Shown piece after piece: positions 12,401 through 22,798 of a stretch of 64,000 nucleotides of DNA (position 1 is its first letter; each line of letters opens with the position of its first letter). The stretch comes from Copromyces sp. CBS 386.78 (Eukaryota > Ascomycota > Sordariomycetes > Sordariales > Sordariaceae). Below the pieces are notes generated by a model. It did not search any database. It was not told the origin of the DNA and saw only the letters and a program-made list of their open reading frames with translations. The stretch lies in the NCBI GenBank assembly GCA_030685235.1, contig MU839239.1:30389-94388 (forward strand), written 5' to 3'. The position numbers and the translations under genes are program-made.

Positions 12401-14469
12401 CACCTGAGATTTCGGCGCTCATCCGCAATAACGTCTACAAAGACCTTCAAGATGGCTCTCGCGTCATGGACCGTCCAATGGTGGTTGGCCTACGGGAAAG
12501 ACTGTACTGGTGGGACCATGATCACGAAGAAGGCACTGGCCTGAATGCAGCTCAAAGCATGTCTTACATTAACTCTGTGGAAGTTGCGATGACGACGGCG
12601 CTTGTCCGTCATCTTGTCCGGCAGGGCGTTTACGAAGGCAAAGACATTGCCATTCTGACGCCGTACGCGGGCCAGCTACTCAAGCTTCAGGCCGCACTTG
12701 ACGAGCATTTTGAGGTTGTCTTGAGCGAAAGAGACGAAGAACGCTTGGCTGCCCAAGGATTCGACAAAACGAACAAGATCACAGATTCTGAGATCCAGAC
12801 TCAAACGCTGTTGCCGTCGGGCAAGATGCAAATGGCAGAGCCGATACGGCTTGCTACGGTTGACGGTTTCCAAGGCGAACAGGCAAAGGTCATCATCATC
12901 TCCCTTGTCCGCAGCAACAAGAAGAGCCAAGTAGGCTTCCTGAAGCTGAAGAACCGAATCAATGTTCTTCTCAGTCGAGTTCAGCATGGCATGTATCTTA
13001 TCGGCAACGCGGCGACATTTCCTGCTGTGGACATGTGGAAGGATGTTTACCGGCAGATCTCCGCCAGAAAAGCGGCAGGTCCTTCGATGCCTTTGTGCTG
13101 CCCTCGGCATCCCAACACGCCGATATATTGTACATCGCCGGAGGATTTTGCCAGTGTCAGTCCTGAGGGAGGTTGTACACTTAACTGTGCCGACCGGCTT
13201 CCAGTCTGCGGTCATCCCTGCCCGAATAAGTGTCATTCGGAGATGCTACACAAGGCCGTCATTTGCCCGAAGCCTTGTCCCCGAGTTCGGAAAACATGCA
13301 AGCATGCTTGCCCGAGAGTTTGTGGAATAGAGTGCGGAAAGTGTATGGTGATTGTCAACGGCATAGAACTCCCCTGTGGTCATACTAAGGACAAGCTCCT
13401 ATGCTATGAACTCCTAGAACTGGAGTCTGTTCTCTGTCGCGTCAAGGTGGACAAGCAGGTACCAGCTTGCGGTCATACTGTGACAGTCGATTGTTGTACG
13501 GACGTGTCCTCGGACAGGTTTCTCTGTGAGGGAAGATGCGATGCGCTGCTCCCCTGTAAACACAAGTGTCAGGGCACATGCAGGCTGTGCCAAAGGTATG
13601 ACGAAGAGAAACGTGTCACCGTGGAACACAAGGCGTGCGGGATTTGCAAGCCAGATACATGGGGCTTGGGGGACATTGAGCGCAAGCTAGCGTTTGTCGA
13701 TGGCCAGTTGAGACAGTCGTCTGACGTTGCGAATGCCGACACCGCTAAGCAACTGTTCCTCGGGAGGAAGCCCGAAGGAGGGGATGAAGACAAAACGCCT
13801 CACGGATCGCCTCCCCAAGACCGCTACGAAAGTTGCCAGAAGCTGTTAGCGCTTTGCCAGCAGACGCAAGAGCGTATAATTGCTCATGACTCCTTGACAA
13901 CAGCCATGGACGGCCTCAGTCTTGATCAGGGCTCTCAACCACAGGCGCAGGCAGATGCCCAAAACCCACGTGCCTCGACCGTGCAACTTGACCTCCTAGC
14001 CGCGAAACTGGTCGAGCATAAAGTTCAGGAGGTAGTGCTGCGCGACAAGTTCAGACTGTCGGTCAAACTGGACGAGGAGAGCAAGGTAGGCACGACTGCC
14101 GACGCCGACCTGCAGCGCTCGGTGGATTCCCTCCAGCAAACCGGCACTACGTTGCTCAATGATTGCGATAAAGCCAAGGTTTCGCGTCTGACGTTCATTG
14201 CTACGGTCCTGTGTGCGAGAGTGGACTTGATGCACTTGCTTTATGACCATTGTCTGCGGCCCAACGACGAGGTGACGGAACGGTTGAAAGGAATTTTCAA
14301 GATATTTGTCAAAGCACAGCAGTTTTGTCACGGGTCATCCAAGGAGGACGCGGATCTCAGAAGATGCCTCCACGAAGTGTTTCGGTTCAAGAGGAGGCCG
14401 GTTGAGAAGTTGACGTTGAAGGAGGTGGTTGAGGCGATTGGCGAGGCGCCGGTTGTTGTTCGTGTCTAG
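9423..14469 (+). CDS. ZNFX1/Hrr1-type SF1 RNA helicase with NF-X1 zinc fingers
   Basis: Two exons (9423-11389 and 11454-14469; intron with GTAAGT donor and TTGCTAACTTCAG end) give 1660 residues. The SF1 helicase core has Walker A GPPGTGKT (624-631), a Walker B-like VIICEEAA (to 893), IGDHQQLRP (914-922), VDGFQGEQAK (1125-1134) and LKNRINVLLSR (1154-1164). A cysteine/histidine-rich NF-X1 finger block follows (about 1200-1390), with CGHPCPNKCH and related repeats. The family includes human ZNFX1 and fission yeast Hrr1, which work with RNA-dependent RNA polymerase in small-RNA silencing. In Neurospora, SAD-3, needed for meiotic silencing of unpaired DNA, belongs to this class. Filamentous fungi often have several NF-X1/helicase paralogs, so identity with SAD-3 is only a possibility. 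The protein should be soluble, perinuclear or nuclear. Confidence 0.9.
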
Positions 14470-14961
14470 ATCGGGGTGAACATCTCCAGGGCATGTCCAG
14501 AATGGCAAGGCATTGCACGGTCAAGATCGTGCTCGTCCCGAATCTGACCGAAAACCAGGGTCGGGGATGAGCTAAACAAAACTCTCGGCTTCTTCATATG
14601 GCATCCATCATTTTCTCTCATTTCCATGCCTCTCAGCTGCTGGGTTGCCATCACACCTTTCCTTCACTTCTTCGTCAATCCAACCTCTGCACACTTCAAA
14701 GGAAGGATAAACTCCTGTTCCATGGAAGTGACAAGTTTCTCACCACAACGAATCACGCCTGCCCCAACGCCGATCGATAGCCATACCTTTCCCTGTGCAG
14801 CAGCCACTCCTTCTTCGACACTCGAGCGTTGATAATTGAACTGAACTGAACACAACCTCGTTGACACTGCGGCGAGAATTAGCTGCGTCTTACCACAATT
14901 GTCAATCAATCACATCAATACTTCAAATCTTAGACACCACATCACATTATCTGCCACCATC
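14470..14961. other. Intergenic; promoter of the secreted Hce2-like gene
   Basis: No gene is seen. The final 100 bp are rich in CAATCA/CACAT-type leader sequence running into the ATG at 14962. Confidence 0.5.
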
Positions 14962-15696
14962 ATGCGCTCCCTCGCTCAACTAGCTCTCATCACCCTCGCC
15001 TCAGCAGCCGCCATCTCCCCCGGGGCTTTCTCTCCACGGGCAGACAGCCCTTACCCAAGCCCCAACAACAGGGGCATCCAGGATCACTCCGCCTTCAAAA
15101 CTCAACCCTCTCTCAACTTGACCTCCACCTCCTCTTCCCCCAGCGATAACCTCACAAAACGCCGCACCAACTCCGGAATCTACACCCCCCTCCTCCCCCC
15201 CAACCACCAACCCACCTTCTGCCCCTACGACACCGTCAACCAACCCCAACCTTTACTCTCGTACGACCCGACCACAGCGCCCCTAGCCTCCGACTGCGGC
15301 TACATCATCGACCTCATCAACGACACCAAAAAGCAAGGGTACTGGACGTTTTCCATGACCGACCTCTTAGACGGTTTTACCCTTATCAACTACCAGAGCT
15401 GCGCGTTCAGATTGGTTTTGGACAATGAACGGCAGGAGATACTGGGTGGTGGTGGTGGTGGTGGTGGCAATGGGAAGAAGGATGGCGAAAAAGTAGAGCA
15501 GTTGTTCAAGTTCGGGGTGGAGGACCTCAGGTTTTATTTGGGGTCGTGGTTGGAGAAGCAGAGACATGGACGGCTGGGGGCTGTGGGGACTGTTGATTGT
15601 TGGGCTGAGGGCGTTGAGAACATGAAGAAGGACCGGAAAGGGACTAGAACGGGGGTGGTGGGGGTTAAGTGGATTGTGATGAATACGGAGGCGTGA
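14962..15696 (+). CDS. Secreted Hce2/Ecp2-like protein
   Basis: The protein has 244 residues and no intron. The start at 14962 gives a clean signal peptide (MRSLAQLALITLASAAA), whereas the upstream in-frame ATG at 14899 would add a poor leader, so 14962 is preferred. After a Ser/Pro/Asn-rich spacer, the C-terminal part fits the Hce2 domain of Ecp2-type effectors: TFCPYDTV, SDCGYIIDLI, YQSCAFRLVL, FKFGVEDL, GAVGTVDCW and VVGVKWIVM. Four cysteines fit two disulfides. An insertion of eight glycines interrupts the domain near the middle. Hce2 proteins are secreted by pathogenic and saprotrophic fungi, and some trigger plant necrosis. Nothing here shows such activity. The assignment rests on motif spacing seen by eye. 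Confidence 0.68.
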   Translation: MRSLAQLALITLASAAAISPGAFSPRADSPYPSPNNRGIQDHSAFKTQPSLNLTSTSSSPSDNLTKRRTNSGIYTPLLPPNHQPTFCPYDTVNQPQPLLSYDPTTAPLASDCGYIIDLINDTKKQGYWTFSMTDLLDGFTLINYQSCAFRLVLDNERQEILGGGGGGGGNGKKDGEKVEQLFKFGVEDLRFYLGSWLEKQRHGRLGAVGTVDCWAEGVENMKKDRKGTRTGVVGVKWIVMNTEA

Positions 15697-15987
15697 AGTT
15701 GTTCTGCCTGCGGCTCGTTGTACATATGTTATCCATGTTGCAAATCTACCGTACTCCCTTCCTATTCCCGTAATTTCGTGTAGCATTGCAGGATGGCCAC
15801 ATGCGCCAAGAAGAGTTCGGTCTGAGTCAGCTCGCCGAATTGGGATCTGGCCTTTAACCTTTTTGGGGATGACAACTTGCGGTGATAAAACTCATAGAGG
15901 TCTGTGGAAAATGTTTCTTCGGTGAGTGCACTGCTGACAGAACCTCTCATCTCCGACCGGATAGTCAACAATCAGCACTCGCTCGCA

Positions 15988-17088
15988 ATGTCGTCGCAAG
16001 AGGAGCTAAGCGAGATGGCTCTTGACGCTTGGAACACCAATGCGAGCTACTGGAACGATTCCATCGGCAGAGATGGCAACATCTATTGGCAGAAGCTGCA
16101 GGAGCCATCACTCCGTCGGTTGCTAGGCGATCACCTCAAGCGACAGCCCGGGCAAGAACCCTGCCTTGCACTTGACCTCGCAACAGGAAACGGACTTTGC
16201 GCTCGATGGCTGGCCAAGCATGGAGCTAAGGTGTGGGCGACCGACGGGAGCTCAAACATGCTCGAAAAAGCCATCATGGCCAACCAGGGGTTTGCACAAG
16301 CGCGGAATATTGTCTTTTCAACGTTGGATGTCACAAAGAAAGTCGACTTTGACCATTTGGCAGCTACCGTTGAGTTTGTATGTTCCGCGCTTCATGGAGA
16401 GAGGCCATGATCCCCAACGCTAATACCGTTCGGTGGTGTGACAGCACTGGGAAGGCCACTCGAAGTTCGATATCGTCCTCATGAACATGGCCATCATGGA
16501 CGTTTCCACCCTCGAGCCGCTAGTAGAGACGCTTCCACGCATCCTGAAGCCCAATGGAGTGTACGTCAGCCTCATGGACCAAGAATCGATAGTTCGCTGA
16601 CTGACTGACTGACTGACTGACATCTTCCATCTAGCTTCGTCGCAACTGTTCTTCACCCTGTTTTCATGACCTCGGGAGCATCTCGCAATGTCGATCTGCG
16701 GTACGATGGGGAGACGGGCGACCTCGAAGTCGTCAGGACCAGAGTCGTCAAGGACTACCTCCACGTTCCACCTTACAGGGGGATTGCCATTCCTGGACAG
16801 CCGAAGCGACAGGTGAGTAAGCTGACTTACCTAAACGAAACCGTGTTCTGGAGCCGAGATAAGACCGGCGTATTGATTGCTAGGGGAGCTAACCAAACGC
16901 AGCTCTACTTCCACCGTCCAATGGAGGAACTGTTCACCACCTTCTTCCGAGCCGGCCTTGTCATGGATGCCATGGAAGAGCCGGCATTCACGGAAGAGGA
17001 CGAGGAGAAGGACAGGGTCGAGTCAAGCCGGAACTACACGCAACTACCCGCGATTCTCAGCTTTCGGATGCGGTTGCCGTACAACTAG
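15988..17088 (+). CDS. SAM-dependent class I methyltransferase
   Basis: Four exons (15988-16377, 16445-16560, 16635-16812, 16903-17088) give 289 residues; all junctions are GT/AG and frame-consistent. Motif I is LALDLATGNG (residues 60-69), with ATDGSSNML as the acidic motif II loop and FDIVLMNMAIMD as motif IV, followed by PRILKPNGV. This is the 7-beta-strand fold of methyltransferases acting on small molecules. The substrate cannot be told. An in-frame ATG upstream at 15904 exists, but the MSSQEELSEM start fits the fold better, and GTGAGT near 15920 hints at a 5' UTR intron. No signal peptide or membrane segment. It does not form a cluster with its neighbours. Confidence 0.82.
16597..16621. 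repeat. CTGA tetranucleotide repeat inside a methyltransferase intron
   Basis: Six tandem CTGA units sit in intron 2 of the methyltransferase, a few bases before the acceptor. Confidence 0.85.
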
Positions 17089-17662
17089 CCGTGTGCATGA
17101 CTGTTGAATGTTTCGAGGGATGTGCTGCTATAGACTGCCAGGTTGTTAGCCAGTGATGGTTGGGTGGTTGGAAAAAGGGAAACGTCACCCGTGGAGTTGA
17201 AAGTGCATGTGAGACAATTGCCATGAGGATGGGGCTAAGGGCTTATAAGCAAAACGAAACTATTGACATGTTGCTGGATAATCACCTGATTTCAGGCACC
17301 ATTTCGACGTCATGCAATATCCGGGAATCGGATTTAGAGAAAAAGTGTATTGATCGACGCTTCCTCAGGGGTCAGGTCTTCAGGGGTTCCAGGAACGGAA
17401 ACTGACCTTCGGGACGGCGCGTGCTCCGGAACAAGGGGGGGGAAAGATCATGATATTCTCAATAGCCCCCCACGATCTGTCAACTCCAGTCGCGAAAGGA
17501 TCTCGGGTCGAGGGCTGAGACCGAGTTGTCTCGGCGATGAATCCAAGCAATCCGAGTGGACTTCGAAGACAAGATGAGACGACATATGAATGAGGCCGGA
17601 TCTCCAGCCAGAAGAGAAGGACTACTACCTACCTGGACACATCAGCTTTATTACACGCAAAC
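17089..17662. other. Intergenic; promoter of the bHLH gene
   Basis: No gene is recognised. It contains a G-run (GGGGGGG near 17436) and an AG-rich leader before the bHLH start. Confidence 0.5.
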
Positions 17663-18469
17663 ATGGACCCAGACTCACCAGAAACCAAACGACGTCGTAC
17701 TATCAAAGACACAGCGTCGTCGTTCACCTCGGCCGAGTTTCAACACCAAAGCCAGCATCACAACCTCCATGCCAAGACAGCCAAGACCGACTTTGAACCT
17801 CCCTCTACCAGTGGCACCTCCAGCGGAGACTTTCAGTTGTACACCGCTCCCTCAGGCAGCAATCCAGCCATAACGACATCGCCGCCAATCAGGTTTGAAG
17901 ACTTTTTAACCGAGACGACAACTCGCGAGACGTCACCGCGCCCGGATCAAGATGAGTCCGAGGAGGCTGAACCTAGTAACAACAGAAAGGAAGCCGAGGA
18001 AGAAGACGTCAGCGTCAGTGCCAGAGAGCGTCATAACAACATTGGGAGGAGATATCGAAACAAACTCAACGAGCATTTTGAGAATCTGCAGGCGCTCTTG
18101 TCACTGCAGCAGACGTCCTCCAATGACGGGGAAGACGACGACAACAACAACGGAGACAGAGAGTCTAGAGAGCCCGTCGACGATGACAGCAACAACAACA
18201 ACAAAAACAAAAGCACGGCCAGGGACGACTCGAGCTCTTCGCCAACTCAAATCAGGAAACGCCGAAAAGGACATGGACGGGGTGGTATCAACAAGGCCAG
18301 TCTGCTGGAGATGGCCAAAGTGCGGATCGAGACACTGACGGAGCAAAGAGACATGTTGATAGCCGAGGTGGCACAGCTGGAGAAGGAGTTAGCGTTAGCA
18401 GCGGTCGAGAAACAACATGAAGCTAGTAGGACAGAACAAGAAGAAGAAGGCTATGATGAGACTTACTGA
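17663..18469 (+). CDS. bHLH transcription factor with SREBP-like tyrosine and a very long loop
   Basis: The single-exon frame encodes 268 residues. The basic region and helix 1 lie at about 119-146 (SARERHNNIGRRYRNKLNEH) and helix 2 at about 208-243 (GGINKASLLEMAKVRIETL), continuing into a heptad-like coiled coil. The Tyr in RRYR, where most bHLH proteins have Arg, is the mark of the SREBP class (KRYR), which changes E-box recognition toward sterol-element-like sites. No transmembrane segment follows, so it is not a membrane-bound SREBP. The loop is about 60 residues of Asp/Asn/Ser-rich low complexity instead of the usual short loop. The start at 17663 is the first ATG. Likely nuclear; target genes unknown. 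Confidence 0.85.
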   Translation: MDPDSPETKRRRTIKDTASSFTSAEFQHQSQHHNLHAKTAKTDFEPPSTSGTSSGDFQLYTAPSGSNPAITTSPPIRFEDFLTETTTRETSPRPDQDESEEAEPSNNRKEAEEEDVSVSARERHNNIGRRYRNKLNEHFENLQALLSLQQTSSNDGEDDDNNNGDRESREPVDDDSNNNNKNKSTARDDSSSSPTQIRKRRKGHGRGGINKASLLEMAKVRIETLTEQRDMLIAEVAQLEKELALAAVEKQHEASRTEQEEEGYDETY

Positions 18470-18746
18470 TGGTTTGTAATTAATTTAAATCCCAGATAGA
18501 TACCTATTAGTTCTTTTCCCCCCCAAATAACGGGAAACCGATGTTTTCCAACAGACACGCCGCAGGCCATAAAATCCCACCAGCACACCTGCACAATCGC
18601 AATGCTCCAATATGTCCGGTCCAGCCGCCCCATTGAAGTCCCATGTCAGTCTTTGCGGCTCCCACCTCTCCCAGAAAGACTGGAAGCTCCTCCTCTTATC
18701 ACCCATGGCCTCATACCATCAGCAGTCTCCTCTCTCTCTCCATGTC

Positions 18747-19709
18747 TCAATCCCGAAACTTCTGACTCCTCCTAAAGTTCAATTTCGGCGGTTCCGGATG
18801 CGGCGGCTGTATCGGGACCGGTATCATGGACCGCCTTTCCACCCTCCTCGTTTCCGACGGCTGGCTGATCTGGAAGTCCCTTGGATCCCTACTCCTATCC
18901 CTCTCCCTTTGCCTCCCTATATCCCGTTCCCTTTCCCGTTCCCGTTCCCTCTCCCTCTCCCTCTCCTTTTCCCTCTCCCTCTCCCTTTCCCGTTCCCTCT
19001 CCCGCTCCCTCTCCCGTTCCCCCAACCTCGTAGACCCCTCCCTCTCCCTCTCCCTCTCCCTCTCCCGTTCCCGTTCCCGTTCCCGTTCCCTCTCCCTCTC
19101 CCTCTCCCCCAACCTCGTAGACCCCTCCCTCTCCCGTTCCCTCTCCCGCTCCATACACCTCTCCCACATCCGACTCCGATGATGCACCCTCTTCGGCACC
19201 GTAACCACCCACCCCCTCCACCCCCCAGGCCCCTCATCCTTCTCCACGGGCGGCCCCGCCGCCAACCCCAGCACGTCCGCCACCCGCTCCGCATCAAACA
19301 CGTACTCGAAATGCAGCTCGTAGCTCGTGTCCGTCTCGCCCGTCAGTTTGTTGACCATGCGCACCACCAGGATGTCCTCGATGGGGAACCCGCGCAGCTC
19401 GACCGTGCCGTCGGGCCAGGTTTCGAGACCGGGTGAGCTGCTACCTCTACCGGAGGAGGCCCCACGGGGGGAGGCCCCATGGGGGGAGGAGGAGGACGAG
19501 GACGAGGACACGGGAGAGGCACGGGCACTGGGGGGAAGACGCGATTGCATGGAGGAGATGTGCTGACGCCGGAGAGAGGAGAGGTTGATGCGCTCGCGGT
19601 CGCCGGCGGTGGAGGGGACGAGGTAGTTGATGCCGAGGTGGCGGCGGGAAGGGCCTGGGGCATCATGGGGAAGGGTGATTTTGAAGAGGTCTAGGATTAG
19701 GGTGGGCAT
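18747..19709 (-). CDS. Family A paralog 1 with (Arg-Glu)n tail
   Basis: The frame encodes 320 residues from [11 protein letters not shown] at 19709. The frame is open further upstream to 20162, but that part is low-complexity, and the chosen start lines up with paralog A3 (MTTLRWTLTL). A domain of about 190 residues shares with A2 and A3 (20558-21715 and 24250-24891) the pattern [14 protein letters not shown] ... [22 protein letters not shown] ... W. The function is not recognised. After it comes a long Arg-Glu dipeptide repeat broken by EGSTRLGER blocks, then FRRSQKF near the end. The repeat predicts a charged single helix. The DNA is a CCCTCT/CCGTTC-type minisatellite and probably varies in length. 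The gene converges on the bHLH gene. Confidence 0.62.
   Translation of the reverse strand: MPTLILDLFKITLPHDAPGPSRRHLGINYLVPSTAGDRERINLSSLRRQHISSMQSRLPPSARASPVSSSSSSSSPHGASPRGASSGRGSSSPGLETWPDGTVELRGFPIEDILVVRMVNKLTGETDTSYELHFEYVFDAERVADVLGLAAGPPVEKDEGPGGWRGWVVTVPKRVHHRSRMWERCMEREREREREGSTRLGEREREREREREREREREREREREGSTRLGEREREREREREREREREKERERERERERERERDIGRQRERDRSRDPRDFQISQPSETRRVERRSMIPVPIQPPHPEPPKLNFRRSQKFRD
18898..19155. repeat. Coding minisatellite (CCCTCT / CCGTTC units)
   Basis: The plus strand is a pyrimidine-rich hexamer array. It is interrupted by two identical blocks containing CCCCCAACCTCGTAGACCC and encodes the Arg-Glu repeat on the minus strand. Tandem hexamers keep the frame when units are gained or lost. 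Confidence 0.85.
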
Positions 19710-20557
19710 GTTTGGTGGTGGATGGTGATTGGCAGGTGACTGTACTGGTGGTGGTGGGTGAAGTGGTGAAGTGGCTGCAAATGCGTGGCTGGCGATGGCG
19801 TGGACGAGTAGCAGTCCAGGCACTGCAAATGGGCGCTGGAAAGTGGCTGTCGATGTGGATGGATGGATGTGACGCTGGGAGAGAGAGAGGAAGATGCCGG
19901 GTGAAGGAATCTGAGGCTTGGGTGAATCAGCATACCTATGATGTAGCGTACGAAGAACATGTGCTGTGTTGTCTGGCTGGGAATGGAAGCTTGACAAACA
20001 AACGCCCGCAGCCCAACAAAGCCCTAACGGCAAACGCAGGATGAACGGGCGGTGTGGAGAGCGAGCGGGCTGGTCGGTGACTGACGAACGGGAACATGTA
20101 CTCACCGTGGACACTCGACGAGAACTTGGGATAGAAAGTGAATGGAGGGTTGAATTAATCAATTAAATAAAATAAGGCAGCCACCGCTTTCAGGCTGTTG
20201 CGCGATGCCTAGCTGGAAGGAATCATTAAGAAAATAAACTTTTGTAAAGTAAAGGAAACAATGCCCATCATCATCGTGGAGGTTTCGTTAGGCCTTGGTC
20301 TCAGTGCCCAATGAACCGCTCCAATCCCCGCCAAGTACTGCAAGTAGAGCTGTCCACAACCAACGCTACCATCCATCCAATCGGCTTACGAGCAGAGCGA
20401 CGGCGATCTGCAGGGTCGTGACACCCTAGTCTCATCATCATCACTGCCCGTCCTCCCGTCTTCCGTGAACCCGAAAACTCCATGGTCTAGCCCTGACCGA
20501 CCTGAATATGTCTTGTCTGCCCATTACTTGTCTGCCCATTACATCGCTTGAGGGCAT
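19710..20557. other. Intergenic between family A paralogs 1 and 2
   Basis: Likely 5' region of A1 and 3' region of A2. A minus-strand frame stays open in 19710-20162, but its translation is low complexity and has no counterpart in A2 or A3. No B-type gene is present, unlike the space upstream of A2 and A3. Confidence 0.5.
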
Positions 20558-21715
20558 TCAAGCATCATCCATCTTCATTCTTTTCTTCAACAACTCCGTC
20601 GTATCCACCTTTTCAACGCTTTTGCCGGCCTTTGACAGAAAAGCTCCACATCGTCGACGGCGCCCGGGCGGTGGTGGTTGTGGTTGTGGTTGTGGTGATG
20701 GTCCGGAACCAGATTCTTGAGGCATCTCACAGGGCGCGCTTTCTCCCAGCACGCTTCTTCCTCCGGGAACACTTCTTCCTTCCGGCACGCTTCTTTGCCC
20801 GGACAAGCTACTTTCTTCTGATATGTTGCTCTGTCTCCGAACTGCGCCGGATGGGTCAGTGAGCCTGTCCCTTGAAACGTTGATCTTTCCTCGGAGCGTG
20901 TCTTCTCCAAAATTGTTGTTTTCGAGGCTGACTTGAGGTTCCCTTGCATGTGGCCTATTCGGTTCAGGTTGTCTTGACACGTTTGGCGCGGGAAAGGCCA
21001 CCGGCGGCCTGGTTCCGGTTTCTCCGTTACTTCGCGATCTGCGCGAGCTTGCTGCAGAGGGATCACGAGAACGATGACGAGATCCCGCCGTTCCTGGTCG
21101 CGATAGCTTTCTGCTCTTCTTCGGCGGGCGATGGACCATGTCGTCGCAAAGTTTTTGCCAACTTTCACAATCCATGACACGTGGGACATCTTCGATGGTA
21201 TGGCCCACCACCACCCCAACTCCAATGATGGACTGAAGTATTGCGGCATCCAGCTCTTTCCATGTCCCGCTCCCAAGGTCTATTTTGTACGTGATTCTTT
21301 CCAAGTGCTTGCGCCCTCGTCTCTCTGTTCGTTGAACCTGGGGGGTAACGTCCTTTATAACAAGTCCTTCCAATCTTACGGCATGTCTTCCGTTCCCGTC
21401 TATGAACTCATCGAAGTTCAAGTCCATGGGGGTCGCATGCTGGATGCCCATGGATCTCCAATTGTTCTCCATCGCTCTCAGGTGCGAGCGACGGCTGCCT
21501 GGAGTTGGGTACTTGATGACCAGGTTGCCAGCTCCAGGAGCAGTTCTTGACTTCTGAAATATATAGTCAAGTTCCACTTTGATGACCGAGTCCTCCGAGG
21601 AGATGAGAGTGGGCGCCTGGGAAGAGCACTGTGATGTTCGCGCGGAATCGCGAGTGCTTTCGTCGTCTCTGCCTTGGAAGCTAGAAACGCTTCTTTCCTG
21701 ATTGCTATGGGCCAT
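20558..21715 (-). CDS. Family A paralog 2
   Basis: An intron-free frame of 385 residues starts with MAHSNQERSVSSF. After a Ser-rich leader, the family A domain runs from about residue 45 (SVIKVELDYIF) to about 200. It includes HAVRLEGLVIKDV and ERITYKIDLGSGTWKELDA, matching the RG...I.DI and SYELHF positions of A1 and A3, then an acidic CESWQKL. The C-terminal half is disordered, with SR-like stretches, a short repeat (SVPEGR, SVPGGR, SVLGE), Gln-Pro repeats and a basic end (RRRRCGAFLSKAGKS). The function is not recognised. It is divergent from B1, separated by about 1.1 kb. Confidence 0.6.
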   Translation of the reverse strand: MAHSNQERSVSSFQGRDDESTRDSARTSQCSSQAPTLISSEDSVIKVELDYIFQKSRTAPGAGNLVIKYPTPGSRRSHLRAMENNWRSMGIQHATPMDLNFDEFIDGNGRHAVRLEGLVIKDVTPQVQRTERRGRKHLERITYKIDLGSGTWKELDAAILQSIIGVGVVVGHTIEDVPRVMDCESWQKLCDDMVHRPPKKSRKLSRPGTAGSRHRSRDPSAASSRRSRSNGETGTRPPVAFPAPNVSRQPEPNRPHAREPQVSLENNNFGEDTLRGKINVSRDRLTDPSGAVRRQSNISEESSLSGQRSVPEGRSVPGGRSVLGESAPCEMPQESGSGPSPQPQPQPPPPGRRRRCGAFLSKAGKSVEKVDTTELLKKRMKMDDA

Positions 21716-22798
21716 TTTTTCGACTGAAGCTGGCTTTCTATTGTTTGTTCAGTCTGGTTAGTATCTGGTGACCACGGCAGGCAGGGGTTTGTAGATTGGC
21801 TTACCTATCAGCGTCCGTATAGGTAACTCGCTACGTTGAGCGCGCAGGTTTTCTTCCTTCTTTCTCGAAGCGTTTTTGGCGGCAAGGTGCTACAGCAGGT
21901 GCTGAGGAGCAGCGAACTAGCAATTGTCGATGGCCTCATTCCTGTTATGAGCCGGGGATCATATTGTCGCAGAGGCATTTTGACTTTCAGCCTCATCCTA
22001 CCTGATTTGCCGGTTGCCTCTCAACTTCTTGGGGTGAGGTTAGTAGTAAACCACCACAGCCTCACCCACTCGGCTACCTCTAGATATCACTCAACCCACA
22101 CCAGAGCCTGACAATAATGGGTGGAAGCATGGCTGACCACTGAGGCTGCGCCCTGCAGCGGTCCCATCTTCATCCAATCTGCTCGCTTGGTTGAACTGCG
22201 GCGACCAATCGCCGGGCTGTCCATGCGGCTCTTCGACTTGTGCGGACCAATGCGGACAATTGGTTTTGCTGAGATGGTGTGTACATGTTGTTGGTGACCG
22301 AGTTCTGGGCGCGACTTCTCCTCGGATAGTCGGTGTTTTGGTCTTCGGAGAAGCCTTTTCAACGTCAACCTGCGCCATCAATAAAAGTGTTGTGTCGGTG
22401 GCAGATTTGATCTCCCGTGGGCGTGTGGGCAGCTCGCTTTCTTTCAAAAGGTTCGTCCGGCGTCTTTCTTGCTCAAATCCCGGCAATTGGTAAAGCCGTG
22501 ATAGGTTCAAAAGCGAGGAAGGCTCGCTCCAACCTGCACATCAGCCTTTACACGTCATAGTGGCTGTACGATGCAGAGCAGAGCAGGCTGGTAAAGCTGG
22601 CTAAACTCAAGTGGGAGCAAGGCTGCATCACCGCTCAGAGCCTCATAATGAGCCGCAAAATGACACTTCTTCATTTAAATTAAGAGCGACATCCACCTTC
22701 ATGTTTATGTTGGCTCGGTCTACCGTTTTCGATCATCTTTCAATATTCCAACTTGCTCCTTCATCACTCTGGTGTTTGTTGACATTCAACCGACAAAT
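21716..22798. other. Divergent promoter region between A2 and B1
   Basis: No gene is recognised. It lies head-to-head between A2 (minus) and B1 (plus) and is the counterpart of 24892-25694 between A3 and B2, which makes shared control possible. A minus-strand frame near 22091-22510 has no family likeness. Confidence 0.45.

Noticed and set aside
12676..13236. 186-residue antisense frame within the helicase gene
   Set aside because: Shadow of the strongly supported helicase coding frame.
18612..19436. Long plus-strand open frame over the A1 gene
   Set aside because: It translates to Pro-Leu-Phe repeats. It is the complement of the A1 coding minisatellite and has no ordered domain.
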